DNA from: Gammaproteobacteria bacterium
GTDB lineage: Bacteria; Pseudomonadota; Gammaproteobacteria; Steroidobacterales; Steroidobacteraceae
Reading direction: 5' to 3'
Length of the DNA stretch: 64,000 bases
Assembly: GCA_027315105.1 (NCBI GenBank)
Contig: DAHUYP010000064.1
Coordinates: 1 to 64,000 of the forward strand
Position numbers and translations under genes: made by a program. How positions within the stretch are numbered: position 1 is the stretch's first letter; each line of letters begins with the position of its first letter. Of this stretch, positions 28,253-36,894 are shown in pieces. The notes under the pieces were generated by a model. The model was not told where the DNA came from and ran no database searches. It saw only the letters and a program-made list of their open reading frames with translations.

Positions 28253-28870
28253 TCACAGGTCCAGGAAGTTGCGCAGGATGCGCGCCCCGGCCGCGGCCGA
28301 GCGCTCGGGGTGGAACTGCACGCCGCGGAAGTTGTCCCGCCGCACCACCGCCGCCAGCGGCTCGCCATGGCGCGTGGCGGCGAGCGTGCAGGCGTCGACC
28401 GGGGCGGCATAGCCGTGCACGAAGTAGAAGTAATCGCCGGCGCCGATGCCGCGCAGCAGCGGATCCTCGCCGAGCAGCTCGAGCGTGTTCCAGCCCATGT
28501 GCGGCACCGGTCGGGCCGGGCTTGCGTCCAGGCGCCCGACGCGGGCGCCGAGGATGCCGAGGCAGGCGGTGTCACCTTCGGCCGAATGCCGGTACAGCAG
28601 CTGCATGCCGAGGCACACGCCGAGCAGCGGCACGCGCAGCTGCGGAATGAGCCGGTCGAGGCCGGTGCCGCGCAGCCGGCGCATGGCGTCGCCGGCGGCG
28701 CCCACGCCCGGCAGCAGCACGCGCGGCGCCGCGGCGATCACTGCCGGCTGGTCGCTGACGATCGAGCGCGCGCCGAGCCGATCGAGCGCGTACTGCAGCG
28801 ATGCCAGGTTGGCGCCGCCGCTGTCGATGATCGCGACGTCGACGCGCTGCGGGTCGCGCTCGAGGCTCAT
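28253..28870 (-). CDS. hisH: HisH: glutamine amidotransferase subunit of IGP synthase
   Basis: Class I glutaminase of 205 residues that feeds ammonia to HisF. Catalytic Cys in GVCLGMQLL and the His-Glu pair in GVQFHPERS are intact. The oxyanion strand region DSGGANLASLQYAL is typical (HisH DYGxGNL, here with Ser and Ala replacements). The start ATG 28870 lies 13 bases after the hisB stop. A slightly extended N-terminus (about nine residues) precedes the first strand. Confidence 0.96.
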   Translation of the reverse strand: MSLERDPQRVDVAIIDSGGANLASLQYALDRLGARSIVSDQPAVIAAAPRVLLPGVGAAGDAMRRLRGTGLDRLIPQLRVPLLGVCLGMQLLYRHSAEGDTACLGILGARVGRLDASPARPVPHMGWNTLELLGEDPLLRGIGAGDYFYFVHGYAAPVDACTLAATRHGEPLAAVVRRDNFRGVQFHPERSAAAGARILRNFLDL

Positions 28871-28883
28871 CGGGCGCCCGCCC

Positions 28884-29954
28884 TCACAGCGTGCCCTTGG
28901 TGCTCGGCAGATCGTAGCCCGCGCGCTGCAGCGCGGGCCGCAGCGCCCGGCCGACGCCCTTGAAGCAGGCCTCGATCATGTGGTGCGTATTCTCCCCGCG
29001 CACCGTCAGGTGCAACGCCGCACCGAGGGAGTCGGCCAGCGAGCGGAAGAAATGCGGCACCAGCTCGGTCGGCAGCGTGCCGATCTGCTCGCGGCCGAAC
29101 GTGCCCTCGAACACGAAGCAGGCGCGGCCCGAGAGGTCGAGCGCCACCTGCGCGCAGGCTTCATCCATCGGCAGCAGGAAGCCGTAGCGGCCGATGCCGG
29201 CCTTGTCCCCGAGCGCCGCGCGCAGTGCCTCGCCGAGCGCCAGCGCGCAGTCCTCGACGGTGTGATGCTCGTCGATGTGCAGGTCGCCGCGGCACTGCAG
29301 CTGCAGCTGGAAGCCGCCATGCTTGGCGAGCTGCTCGAGCATGTGATCGAAGAAGCCGATGCCGGTCTGGATGCGGCTGGCGGTGCTGCTGTCGAGCTCG
29401 AGCTGCAGCTCGATGTCGGTCTCGCGCGTGGTGCGCCGCAGCTGCGCGCGGCGTGCGAGCAGCGCGCGCGCGATCTGCGGCCAGCGCTCGTGCTCGGCGC
29501 CGCCGCTGCGCACGCGCAGCGCGCGGATGCCGAGGTTGCGCGCAAATTCCACATCGGTGTCGCGATCGCCGACCACGGCGCTGCGTTCGCGGTCGATCGG
29601 CTGGCGCTGCAGGTAGTCGTCCAGCAGCGCAGTGCGCGGCTTGCGGCATGCGCATTGCTCGTGGGCGAAGTGCGGGCAGATGAAGCGCTCGTCGAACTCG
29701 ATGCCCTGCGAGCCGAACAGCTCGAGCACGAAGGCCTGCACCTGCTCGAAGTGCTCGCGCGGATAGTGCGTGCTGCCGAGCCCGTCCTGGTTGCTGACCA
29801 TGACGAAGCGATAGCCGGCGCGCTTGAGCTCGCTGAGTGCGCCGATCACGCCCGGCAGCAGCCGCACCTTGTCGAGCCGGTCGACCTGCTGGTCGGCGGG
29901 CTCCTCGATCAGGGTGCCGTCGCGGTCGATGAACAGGATGGCCGCGGCGCTCAT
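28884..29954 (-). CDS. hisB: HisB: histidinol-phosphatase / imidazoleglycerol-phosphate dehydratase
   Basis: Bifunctional 356-residue enzyme, as in E. coli (355). N-terminal HAD phosphatase (about 1-165): nucleophile motif FIDRDGTLI, zinc-binding Cys/His cluster in CPHFAHEQCACRKP, and GDRDTD. C-terminal IGP dehydratase (about 167-356): manganese-binding histidines in GFFDHMLEQLAKHG, DEHHTVED and GENTHHMIEA. The ATG at 29954 overlaps the hisC stop. The fused form is characteristic of gammaproteobacteria. Confidence 0.97.
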   Translation of the reverse strand: MSAAAILFIDRDGTLIEEPADQQVDRLDKVRLLPGVIGALSELKRAGYRFVMVSNQDGLGSTHYPREHFEQVQAFVLELFGSQGIEFDERFICPHFAHEQCACRKPRTALLDDYLQRQPIDRERSAVVGDRDTDVEFARNLGIRALRVRSGGAEHERWPQIARALLARRAQLRRTTRETDIELQLELDSSTASRIQTGIGFFDHMLEQLAKHGGFQLQLQCRGDLHIDEHHTVEDCALALGEALRAALGDKAGIGRYGFLLPMDEACAQVALDLSGRACFVFEGTFGREQIGTLPTELVPHFFRSLADSLGAALHLTVRGENTHHMIEACFKGVGRALRPALQRAGYDLPSTKGTL

Positions 29955-31006
29955 GACAGGCTCGCGAGCAGCCGATCGTTCTGCTCCGGGCTGCCGACGC
30001 TGATGCGCAGCGCCCGGGTCAGCTGCGGGGCGGCGCGCAGGTCCCGCAGCAGCAGCCCGGCCTGGTGTGCGCGCTGCAGCGCCGCGCCGGCATCCTCGAA
30101 CTCCACCAGCAGGAAGTTGGCGTCGCTGGGCCAGACCGTGACGACGCCGCGCCGTGCGCGCAGCGCGGCGGCGAGGCGCGCGCGCTCGGCGAGCAGGGTC
30201 GCGACCCGCTCGCGCGCCTGCGCGAGCGCGGCCGGCTCGAGCGCCTGGAACACCGCCTCGATGCTCGGCTGCGTGACCGCGTATGGCTGAATGACCTTGC
30301 GCAGCAGCGCGATCACGTCGGGCTGCGCGAGCAGCGCGCCGCAGCGTGCGCCGGCCAGCCCGTGGGCCTTCGACAGCGTGCGCAGGATCACCAGCCCCGG
30401 ATGGTCGTGCAGGCGCGCCGTGAGCGAGGCGGCGGCCGCGAATTCGACGTAGGCTTCGTCCACCACCACCAGCGCCCGGCCTTCGAGATCGCGGGCCAGC
30501 CCCAGGATGGCGGCGCTGTCCAGGCGGTTGCCGGTCGGATTGTTCGGCGAGCACAGGAACACCAGCTTCACCTGCGCGCTGCAGCGCTCGCGCACCGCGG
30601 CGTCATCCAGGGCAAAGCCGCGCGCGCGCAGCAGCGGCACTTCCACCGGCGCTGCGCCCTGGATGCGCGCGGCGACCGCGTACATGCCGAAGGTCGGCGG
30701 GCACAGCAGCACCGCGTCCTGGCCGGCGCGGCAGTAGCTGCGCACCAGCAGGTCGATCGCCTCGTCGCTGCCGCGGCTCGCCAGCAGCATGTCGGACCCG
30801 ACCCCGTACAGACCGGCCAGCGCGGCGGTCAGCTCGTGCGGATGCGGCTCGGGATAGCGGTTGAGGCCGGCGAGGGAGCGGTCGGCGCCGGCGCGCCAGG
30901 GCAGCTCATTCGCATGCAGGCGGATCAGGCCCGGCTCCCAGACGGCATGCTCGTACGCCCTCAGGGCGCGGATCTCGGGCCGCGCGATCTCGGTGAGCCA
31001 GCTCAT
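29951..31006 (-). CDS. hisC: HisC: histidinol-phosphate aminotransferase
   Basis: PLP-dependent aminotransferase (fold type I), 351 residues. Features: ASRGSDEAIDLLVRSY, NNPTGN, VVDEAYVEF, and the PLP lysine in LRTLSKAHGLAGARCG. Converts imidazole-acetol phosphate to histidinol phosphate using glutamate. Overlaps the hisD stop and the hisB start by four bases each. Confidence 0.96.
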   Translation of the reverse strand: MSWLTEIARPEIRALRAYEHAVWEPGLIRLHANELPWRAGADRSLAGLNRYPEPHPHELTAALAGLYGVGSDMLLASRGSDEAIDLLVRSYCRAGQDAVLLCPPTFGMYAVAARIQGAAPVEVPLLRARGFALDDAAVRERCSAQVKLVFLCSPNNPTGNRLDSAAILGLARDLEGRALVVVDEAYVEFAAAASLTARLHDHPGLVILRTLSKAHGLAGARCGALLAQPDVIALLRKVIQPYAVTQPSIEAVFQALEPAALAQARERVATLLAERARLAAALRARRGVVTVWPSDANFLLVEFEDAGAALQRAHQAGLLLRDLRAAPQLTRALRISVGSPEQNDRLLASLS

Positions 31007-32316
31007 GCCGCGCCCTCGCGGCGCACGGCCGCCAGGCGCAGCTCGACCGCGGCCGCGTGCGCATCGAGCCCCTCGAGATGCGCCAGCGTGCAGGCGGTGG
31101 GCCCGAGCTCGCGCAGGCCCGCGGGACTGAGTTCCTGCACCGTCATGCGGCGCGTGAAATCCTGGACCGACAGGCCGCTGTAGGCGCGCGCATAGCCGTA
31201 GGTGGGCAGCACGTGATTGACGCCGGAGCAGTAGTCGCCCATCGCTTCGGGCGACCAGTTGCCGAGGAACACCGAGCCGGCATTGTGGATGCGTTCGAGC
31301 ACCGCGCGCGGCTGCTGCGTCTGGATCAGCAGGTGCTCGGGCGCGTAGTCTTCCGCGAGCGCGATCGCCTGCTCGAGGTCCGCGACGATCAGGATGCGGC
31401 AGCCGCCGAGCGACTGCTGCAGGATCGCGCGCCGCGACAGCGACGTCAGCTGCTCCTGTATCGCCGCGCCGACCGCGCGCGCCAGCGGCGCGCTGGCGGT
31501 GACCAGGATCGCCTGCGCCTGCGGATCGTGCTCGGCCTGTGCCAGCAGGTCGGCGGCGACGAACTCGGCGCGTGCGCTGTCATCGGCGATCACGAGGACC
31601 TCGGAGGGGCCGGCCGGCATGTCGAGCGCGGCGCCGGCCGGATCGGCGGCCACCAGCTGCTTGGCGGCCGTCACCCAGGCGTTTCCGGGTCCGAAGATCT
31701 TCGCCACCTTCGGTACGCTGGCGCTGCCGTAGGCCATCGCCGCGATCGCCTGCGCACCGCCGATCTTGAAGATCTGGTCGACCCCGCAGAGCTGCGCCGC
31801 GACCAGCACGGCGGCATTGGCGCGGCCGTTGCGCTGCGCCGGCGTGCACAGTACGCGCTGCGCGCAGCCGGCGATGCGCGCCGGCACCGCCAGCATGATG
31901 ACCGTGGAGGGCAGCGGCGCGGAACCCGCGGGCACGTACAGCCCGACCGCCGCGAGCGGCCGAATCAGGCGCTCGCAGCGCACCCCCGGCTGCACCTCGA
32001 GCGACACCGCGCCGGCGAGGCCGGTGCGGTGAAAGGCATCGACGTTGGCGATGGCGGTCTCGATGGCCGCGATCTGCCCGGGGGCGAGCTCGGCGCGCGC
32101 GGCCTCGATCTCGGCGCCGTCCACGCGCAGTTCGGCGAGATCGATGCCGTCGAACTCGCGCGTGCAGCGGCGCAGCGCCGCATCGCCCTCGGCCCGCACG
32201 GCATCGATGATCGCCTGCGCCTGCGAGACGGTGCGCGGCTGCAGCGCGGCGCCCGGTCGGGCCAGGGCATTGCGCCGGCCCGGCTCATCGAGGCGTTGCC
32301 AGTCGAGGATCTGCAT
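31003..32316 (-). CDS. hisD: HisD: histidinol dehydrogenase
   Basis: Zinc-dependent NAD+ oxidoreductase of 437 residues that performs the last two steps (histidinol to histidine). Conserved blocks: [22 protein letters not shown] in the nucleotide region, [16 protein letters not shown], and the signature with zinc ligands [10 protein letters not shown]; the late [18 protein letters not shown] segment carries a His ligand and base. The ATG lies four bases after the hisG stop. Confidence 0.97.
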   Translation of the reverse strand: MQILDWQRLDEPGRRNALARPGAALQPRTVSQAQAIIDAVRAEGDAALRRCTREFDGIDLAELRVDGAEIEAARAELAPGQIAAIETAIANVDAFHRTGLAGAVSLEVQPGVRCERLIRPLAAVGLYVPAGSAPLPSTVIMLAVPARIAGCAQRVLCTPAQRNGRANAAVLVAAQLCGVDQIFKIGGAQAIAAMAYGSASVPKVAKIFGPGNAWVTAAKQLVAADPAGAALDMPAGPSEVLVIADDSARAEFVAADLLAQAEHDPQAQAILVTASAPLARAVGAAIQEQLTSLSRRAILQQSLGGCRILIVADLEQAIALAEDYAPEHLLIQTQQPRAVLERIHNAGSVFLGNWSPEAMGDYCSGVNHVLPTYGYARAYSGLSVQDFTRRMTVQELSPAGLRELGPTACTLAHLEGLDAHAAAVELRLAAVRREGAA

Positions 32317-32320
32317 GCGC

Positions 32321-33220
32321 CTAGGCCAGCATCTTCTCGACCGGAAGCACGAGCAGGGCGCTCGCGCCGGCCTTCTTGAGCCCCTCGAGCGTCTCCCAGA
32401 ACACGGTCTCGCGGCACACCGCGTGCACCGCGACCCGGTCGGGCGAGCCCTCGAGCGGAATGATGGTCGGGGATTCGCTGCCCGGCAGCAGCCGCCGGAT
32501 CGCGTCCAGTGCCGAGCGCGGCGCGTGCAGCATGATGTACTTGCTTTCCTTGACCTGCTCCACGCCCTCGATCCGCAGCAGCAGGCGCTCGACCCACTCG
32601 TCCTTGGCCGGCGACAGCGCCACCGGCGTGCGAATCAGCACTGCGTGGCTCTGCAGCACGGTCTCGACCTCGCGCAGGTGATTGGCCTGCAGCGTCGAGC
32701 CGGTGGACACCAGGTCGCAGATCAGGTCGGCGCGCCCCAGGCGCGGTGCGATCTCGACCGCGCCGGAGAGCGTGACGATGTCGGCCGTCAGGCCGTGCTG
32801 CTGCAGGTAGCGGCCCAGCAGATGCGGGTAGGTGGTGGCGATGCGCTTGCCCTGCAACGAGCGCGGGCCGTCGTAGGGCTGCTCGGCCGGCACCGCCAGC
32901 GACAGGCGGCAGCGCCCGAAGTCGAGCGTGCGCAGCGCCTCGAAGCGCGCCGGCGCGCCGCGCGCGGCGAGTTGCAGGCGCTTCTCTTCCAGCACGTTGA
33001 GCCCGACCAGCCCGAGGTCGCAGACGTCCTCCTGCACCAGATCCGGAATGTCGTCGTCGCGCACGAACAGCACGTCGAGCGGCATGTTCTCCCCGTACCC
33101 CATGAGCTGGTCCTTGCCGCGCGAGAGCTTCAGGCCGCAGCGCGCGAGCAGATCGAGCGACGGATCGGTGAGCCGCCCCGATTTCTGGACCGCCAGCTTG
33201 ATGCGCGTCTCCTTATCCAT
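32321..33220 (-). CDS. hisG: HisG: ATP phosphoribosyltransferase, long form
   Basis: First committed enzyme of histidine synthesis, 299 residues, the same as E. coli HisG. This is the long hexameric form with its own C-terminal ACT-like regulatory domain (about 225-299) that senses histidine, so no HisZ is needed. The catalytic part includes IKLAVQKSGRLTDPSLDLL and the PRPP loop DLVSTGSTLQAN. The start at 33220 overlaps the upstream regulator stop by eight bases, with GGAG just before it. Confidence 0.97.
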   Translation of the reverse strand: MDKETRIKLAVQKSGRLTDPSLDLLARCGLKLSRGKDQLMGYGENMPLDVLFVRDDDIPDLVQEDVCDLGLVGLNVLEEKRLQLAARGAPARFEALRTLDFGRCRLSLAVPAEQPYDGPRSLQGKRIATTYPHLLGRYLQQHGLTADIVTLSGAVEIAPRLGRADLICDLVSTGSTLQANHLREVETVLQSHAVLIRTPVALSPAKDEWVERLLLRIEGVEQVKESKYIMLHAPRSALDAIRRLLPGSESPTIIPLEGSPDRVAVHAVCRETVFWETLEGLKKAGASALLVLPVEKMLA

Positions 33221-33530
33221 GCTGCGCTCCGTCCACGCGCTGGGCCGCCAGGGCGTAGCCGCCGTTGCCCTGCGCCAGATAGCGCGCCACCCGGCCGATG
33301 GTCGTGATGCTCACCCCGGTCTGCCGATGCACCTCGCGATACGGCAGCCCGCGCCGCAGGCATTCGACCACGGCCCAGCGATCGGCCATCGCCTGCAGCT
33401 CGGCCGGCGTGCACAGATCGCGCAGGAAGGCGCGGCATTCCTCGACGCTGCGCAACGTCAGTATGGCCGCGATCAGGTTGCGCTCGGCGAGCGCTTCCTG
33501 GCGCGCCGACAGTTGCCGATGGGATTTCAT
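33213..33530 (-). CDS. TrpR/YerC-family DNA-binding protein, probable his regulator
   Basis: 105-residue TrpR-superfamily protein. The core LRSVEECRAFLRDLCTPAEL, MADRWAVVECLRRGLPYREV and QTGVSITTIGRVARYL is the YerC/YecD pattern: the last part is the helix-turn-helix (TGVSITTIGRVARYL). The ATG at 33530 is favoured over a longer frame because it matches family length. It is the first gene of the his operon and overlaps hisG, so it probably represses the operon in response to histidine (inference from context; related his-linked TrpR-like genes exist). Candidate operator repeats lie over its own promoter. Confidence 0.88.
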   Translation of the reverse strand: MKSHRQLSARQEALAERNLIAAILTLRSVEECRAFLRDLCTPAELQAMADRWAVVECLRRGLPYREVHRQTGVSITTIGRVARYLAQGNGGYALAAQRVDGAQHG

Positions 33531-33571
33531 GGTGGTTGCGGCAGCAGCTGCTCGAGTCGATGTATTAATGT

Positions 33572-33606
33572 AGTAGCACACTAGCACGATAGTATGGTGC
33601 GCGCAA
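33572..33606 (-). promoter_or_regulatory. his operon promoter with 8-bp operator-like repeats
   Basis: On the minus strand: TTGCGC (33601-33606), 17 bases, TAGTGT (33578-33583). Over the -10 lie two adjacent 8-bp repeats, GTGCTAGT and GTGCTACT (33572-33587). TrpR binds CTAG-centred half-sites at 8-bp steps, so this arrangement is a plausible binding site for the TrpR-like protein encoded by the first gene. Both the promoter and the operator are inference. Confidence 0.5.
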
Positions 33607-33626
33607 GCCGCGCGGCCGCGGGACGC

Positions 33627-33656
33627 TTGACCCGAAGCCGTGCCGGACCCTAGACT
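33627..33656 (+). promoter_or_regulatory. Promoter of the riboswitch-metX-metB unit
   Basis: TTGACC (33627-33632), 18 bases, TAGACT (33651-33656). The predicted start near 33663 falls exactly where the riboswitch fold begins, which supports the call. Confidence 0.6.
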
Positions 33657-33663
33657 GATTGGC

Positions 33664-33776
33664 ACTCATCGAGACCGGCTGAGGGAAAGGCCCTTCGACG
33701 CCGGGGCAACCGTCGGACTTCCGACACGGTGCCAACTCCTGCGGTCCATGGCGACGGTCATGGCCGATAGATGAGG
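33664..33776 (+). ncRNA. SAM riboswitch (SAM-I / S-box clan)
   Basis: The segment has the S-box core AGGGAAAGGCCC, then GCCGGGGCAACC, and later GGTGCCAACTCCTGC. Helices can be drawn by eye: P1 CTCATC (33665-33670) with GATGAG (33770-33775); P2 CCGGC (33675-33679) with GCCGG (33700-33704); P3 CCGTCGG/CCGACACGG hairpin around 33711-33730; and a P4-like hairpin with CCATG/CATGG around 33745-33763. Position upstream of metX-metB fits repression of methionine synthesis when SAM is abundant. About 110 bases remain between the aptamer and the metX start; no clear terminator with a T-run is seen there, so control may be at translation. Confidence 0.85.
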
Positions 33777-33885
33777 GCCTGCAGGCGAGCGCTGTCCCGT
33801 CCGAACGCGGCAGTGCATCGATGGTGCAGGCGTCGGTCCGCAGGAGTGCTCGACGGGCACGGCCATTGGCACTGCGGAGCGATAC

Positions 33886-34950
33886 TTGAGTTCAGTCCCA
33901 CGGCGAAATGATCCCAGCGCCAGCCACGCTGCCGGCGATGATGCGGCGAGCGCCGCCGTGCCGGCGCGGCAGGGCGTCTGGCAACTGCCGCAGCGCCTGA
34001 GCCTGCACCATGGCGGCAGCCTCGAGCGGCCGCGGATCGGCTGGCGGCTGGCCGGAGCGCCCGCCGCGCCCGTGATCGTCGCGCTCGGCGGCATCTCGGC
34101 CCATCGGCGCGTGTTCGACGACGCGCAGCCGCGCGAAGGCTGGTGGCACGAGGTGGCCGGGGCCGGCCGCGCGCTCGACAGCACGCGCCTGCGCATACTG
34201 GGCATCGACTACCTGGGCGGCAGCGGTGAGTCGAGCGGTCCGGTGAGCGGCGGTGTGTTTCCCAGCGTATCGACCTACGACCAGGCACAGGCGCTGTGCG
34301 CGCTGCTCGATCACCTTCGGATCGAGCGCGTGCGCGCGATCGTGGGCGCCTCCTACGGCGGCATGGTGGGGCTCGCCTTCGCCGAGCGCTACCCGGAGCG
34401 GCTCGAGCAGCTGCTGGTCATCAGCGCCGCAGACCGTGCCCATCCGATGGCCACCGCCTGGCGCAGCGTGCAGCGGCACATGGTGCGCTTCGCGCTGTCG
34501 GCCGGGCGCGGTGCCGAGGGCATGGAGGTGGCGCGCGCGCTGGCCATGACGACCTATCGCAGCCCGGAGGAGTTCGCCGCGCGCTTCGGGCACGTGCCGC
34601 GGCAGATGGACGGGCGCTTCGTGTTTCCGGTCGAGGAGTATCTGTTCGCGCGCGGACGGGCCTATGCCGCGCGCTACCTGGCCGAATCCTTCCTGTGCCT
34701 GTCCGAGTCGATCGATCTGCACGCGGTCGACGCCGCGCGCATTGCAACTCCGACCGCGCTCGTGGCGGTGCGTGAAGACCAGCTGGTGCCGCTGGCGGAT
34801 ATGCGGGCCCTGGCCGCCAGGCTGCCACGCGCCCGCCTGCACGAACTGCGCTCCCTCCACGGCCACGATGCCTTCCTGAAGGAAGCCGGCGCGCTGCAGC
34901 CGCTGTTCGAGTCCCTCCATGAGCCACCATCCATGAGCCAGCACCCATGA
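33886..34950 (+). CDS. metX: Homoserine O-acyltransferase MetX
   Basis: Alpha/beta-hydrolase-fold acyltransferase, 354 residues, that activates homoserine with an acetyl or succinyl group. Nucleophile Ser in VGASYGGMVGLAFAERYP; the catalytic Asp is in AVREDQLVPL and the His in SLHGHDAFLKE. Related MetX enzymes of xanthomonads use succinyl-CoA, so acyl specificity is left open. The TTG at 33886 is chosen because GGAG lies six bases before it and no other start is suitable. The gene ends inside a 14-bp tandem repeat, which sets its last residues (PSMSQHP). It is under a SAM riboswitch and followed by metB. Confidence 0.92.
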   Translation: MSSVPRRNDPSASHAAGDDAASAAVPARQGVWQLPQRLSLHHGGSLERPRIGWRLAGAPAAPVIVALGGISAHRRVFDDAQPREGWWHEVAGAGRALDSTRLRILGIDYLGGSGESSGPVSGGVFPSVSTYDQAQALCALLDHLRIERVRAIVGASYGGMVGLAFAERYPERLEQLLVISAADRAHPMATAWRSVQRHMVRFALSAGRGAEGMEVARALAMTTYRSPEEFAARFGHVPRQMDGRFVFPVEEYLFARGRAYAARYLAESFLCLSESIDLHAVDAARIATPTALVAVREDQLVPLADMRALAARLPRARLHELRSLHGHDAFLKEAGALQPLFESLHEPPSMSQHP

Positions 34951-34988
34951 GCCCGCACCCATGAGCCCGCACCCATGAGCCCGCACCC
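34919..34988 (+). repeat. Five-copy 14-bp tandem array of start/stop codons between metX and metB
   Basis: Units start at 34919, 34933, 34947, 34961 and 34975; the metB start at 34989 is the first bases of a sixth. The last three are identical, ATGAGCCCGCACCC; the second differs by one base and the first by a few. Every unit begins ATGA, so it carries both a start and a stop. Because 14 is not a multiple of 3, successive ATGs fall in different frames. The metX stop lies in the third unit (34948-34950). A ribosome in any frame meets a stop within two units. Confidence 0.95.
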
Positions 34989-36152
34989 ATGAGCGATACA
35001 GCCGATCCCGTGACGCGCGCGGTGCGCGCCGGACTCGAGTCCGATGCGATCACCGGCGCGGTCGTGCCGCCGATCCACCTGAGCGCGACCTATGCCTTTC
35101 GCGGCTATGACGACAAGCGCACCTACGACTATTCGCGCTCCGGCAATCCGACGCGCGATCTGCTCGCGGCCGCGCTCGCGGAGCTCGAGGGCGGCGCCGG
35201 CGCGGTGATCACGGCCTCGGGCATGGCGGCCGTGACGCTGAGCACGCAACTGCTGCCGTCGCGCTCGCGCGTGGTGGCGCCGCACGACTGCTACGGCGGC
35301 AGCTATCGCCTGTTCGAGGCGCTCGATCGCCGCGGTGATCTGCAGGTCGAGTTCGTGAATTTCGGCGATGACGCCGCCCTGCGCAGCGCCCTGTCGCAGC
35401 CGACCGCGCTGCTGTGGGTCGAGACGCCGAGCAATCCGCTGCTGCGCCTGACCGACATCGCCGCCGTATCGATGCTCGGCAAGGCGGCCGGGGCGCTGGT
35501 GGCGGTGGACAACACCTTTCTATCGCCGGCCTGGCAGCAGCCGCTGCGCTTCGGCGCCGATCTGGTGGTGCATTCGACCACCAAGTACATCAACGGCCAC
35601 AGCGACGTGGTCGGCGGGGCGGTGATTGCGGCGCGCCCGGAGCTGCATGAGCGGCTGCTGTGGTGGGCGAACTGTCTGGGACTCACGGGCGCCCCGTTCG
35701 ACAGCTTCATGACCCTGCGCGGACTGCGTACGCTGCACGCGCGGCTGGCGATTCACGGGCGCAACGCGCTCGAGCTGGCGAATTGGCTCGCGCGCCAGTC
35801 GCAGGTGACGAAGGTCTTCTATCCGGGTCTGCCGAGCCATCCGGGCCATGAGACGGCGCTGCGGCAACAATCCGGCTTCGGTGCCGTGGTGAGCTTCGAG
35901 CTGGCCGGCGGCATTCCCGCGGTCAAGGCATTCGTCGAGGGCATGAAGTATTTCTCGCTGGCCGAGTCGCTCGGCGGCGTGGAAAGCCTGATCGCGCATC
36001 CGGCCTCGATGACTCATGCGGCCATGCACGAAGCGGCGCGGCGGGCCGCCGGGCTGACCGACGGCTTGCTGCGACTGTCGGTCGGCATCGAGGCGTTCGA
36101 AGACCTGCGCACGGACCTGGCGGCGGGGCTGGCGCGCAGCGCGCAGGTGTGA
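34989..36152 (+). CDS. metB: Cystathionine gamma-synthase / trans-sulfuration PLP enzyme MetB
   Basis: 387-residue Cys/Met-metabolism PLP enzyme. The PLP lysine lies in HSTTKYINGHSDVVGG; other family blocks are YSRSGNPTRDLL, the ITASGMAAVT phosphate-binding turn, and the C-terminal SLGGVESLIAHPASMTH. It joins O-acylhomoserine with cysteine (or sulfide, if an O-acylhomoserine sulfhydrylase). The start at 34989 has no Shine-Dalgarno: the bases before it are CCCGCACCC of the tandem array. Translation probably depends on ribosomes coming from metX. Co-regulated with metX by the SAM riboswitch. Confidence 0.93.
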   Translation: MSDTADPVTRAVRAGLESDAITGAVVPPIHLSATYAFRGYDDKRTYDYSRSGNPTRDLLAAALAELEGGAGAVITASGMAAVTLSTQLLPSRSRVVAPHDCYGGSYRLFEALDRRGDLQVEFVNFGDDAALRSALSQPTALLWVETPSNPLLRLTDIAAVSMLGKAAGALVAVDNTFLSPAWQQPLRFGADLVVHSTTKYINGHSDVVGGAVIAARPELHERLLWWANCLGLTGAPFDSFMTLRGLRTLHARLAIHGRNALELANWLARQSQVTKVFYPGLPSHPGHETALRQQSGFGAVVSFELAGGIPAVKAFVEGMKYFSLAESLGGVESLIAHPASMTHAAMHEAARRAAGLTDGLLRLSVGIEAFEDLRTDLAAGLARSAQV

Positions 36153-36179
36153 TCGGACGCCGGCGCGGGAGGCATCTCA

Positions 36180-36833
36180 ATGGGCGTTCGGCGGCGGCAG
36201 TTCCTCGCCTGCGTGCTCGGCGCCGCGGTGGCGGTGCCTGGGGTCGCCGCTGCGGCGACGGCACCGGATTCGAGCGGCACCGACGCCAGCGCGGCGGCCG
36301 CGGCCAGCGAGCCGGGACGCTGGAAGGCGCACACGTTCGACTTCTGGTTCATGGGGTTCACCGCGACCTATTCCTGCGATGGCCTGGCCGACAAGCTGAA
36401 GCTGCTGCTGCAGCAGGCCGGTGCGAGCAAGGACGTCAAGGTCGTGCCCCTGTGCACGCGCGATTACGGGCGGCCGGACAGCTTCGCCGAGGCCAAGCTC
36501 ACCTTCGCCAGCCTGCAGCCGGTGAGCGCGGGCAGTTCGAGCGGTGCGGGCGCCGCCGAGCCGGTCGTAGCGGGCGTTTGGCGGCACGTGGTGCTCATGC
36601 CGCAGCGGCCGTTGCTGCTGCAGGGCGGGGACTGCGAGCTGGTGGAGCAATTTCGGCAGCGGCTGCTGCCGCTGTTTGCGACCCGCAACCTGCAGGACCA
36701 GGTGAGCTGTGTGCCCTATCAGGACAGCGGCAACCAGTTTCGCCTGAGCTTCGAGGTGTTCGTGGCGGCGGCCGCCGGCGAGCACACGAACGCCGACACG
36801 AACGCGGAGCAGAAGACCGGCCGGACGCCGTGA
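36180..36833 (+). CDS. Exported protein of unknown function
   Basis: 217 residues with a signal peptide (basic MGVRRR, hydrophobic FLACVLGAAVAVPGVAAA, cleavage near residue 25). The mature part begins with an Ala/Ser-rich linker, then a compact domain about 48-205 starting AHTFDFWFMGFTATYSCDG. Mature cysteines at YSCDG, PLCTR, GDCEL and VSCVP could form two disulfides. The tail is Asn/Thr/Glu-rich. I do not recognise the family. It follows metB by 27 bases but probably has an unrelated role. Confidence 0.75.
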   Translation: MGVRRRQFLACVLGAAVAVPGVAAAATAPDSSGTDASAAAAASEPGRWKAHTFDFWFMGFTATYSCDGLADKLKLLLQQAGASKDVKVVPLCTRDYGRPDSFAEAKLTFASLQPVSAGSSSGAGAAEPVVAGVWRHVVLMPQRPLLLQGGDCELVEQFRQRLLPLFATRNLQDQVSCVPYQDSGNQFRLSFEVFVAAAAGEHTNADTNAEQKTGRTP

Positions 36834-36845
36834 GCGCGCCGGCGG

Positions 36846-36875
36846 TTGAATTCCCTTGACCTAAAGCACTAGAAT
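36846..36875 (+). promoter_or_regulatory. Promoter of the rimP-nusA-infB operon
   Basis: TTGAAT (36846-36851), 18 bases, TAGAAT (36870-36875), giving a start near 36882. It is followed by a structured leader and a terminator before rimP. Confidence 0.6.
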
Positions 36876-36894
36876 CCGCCCGCCGGTGGACGGT

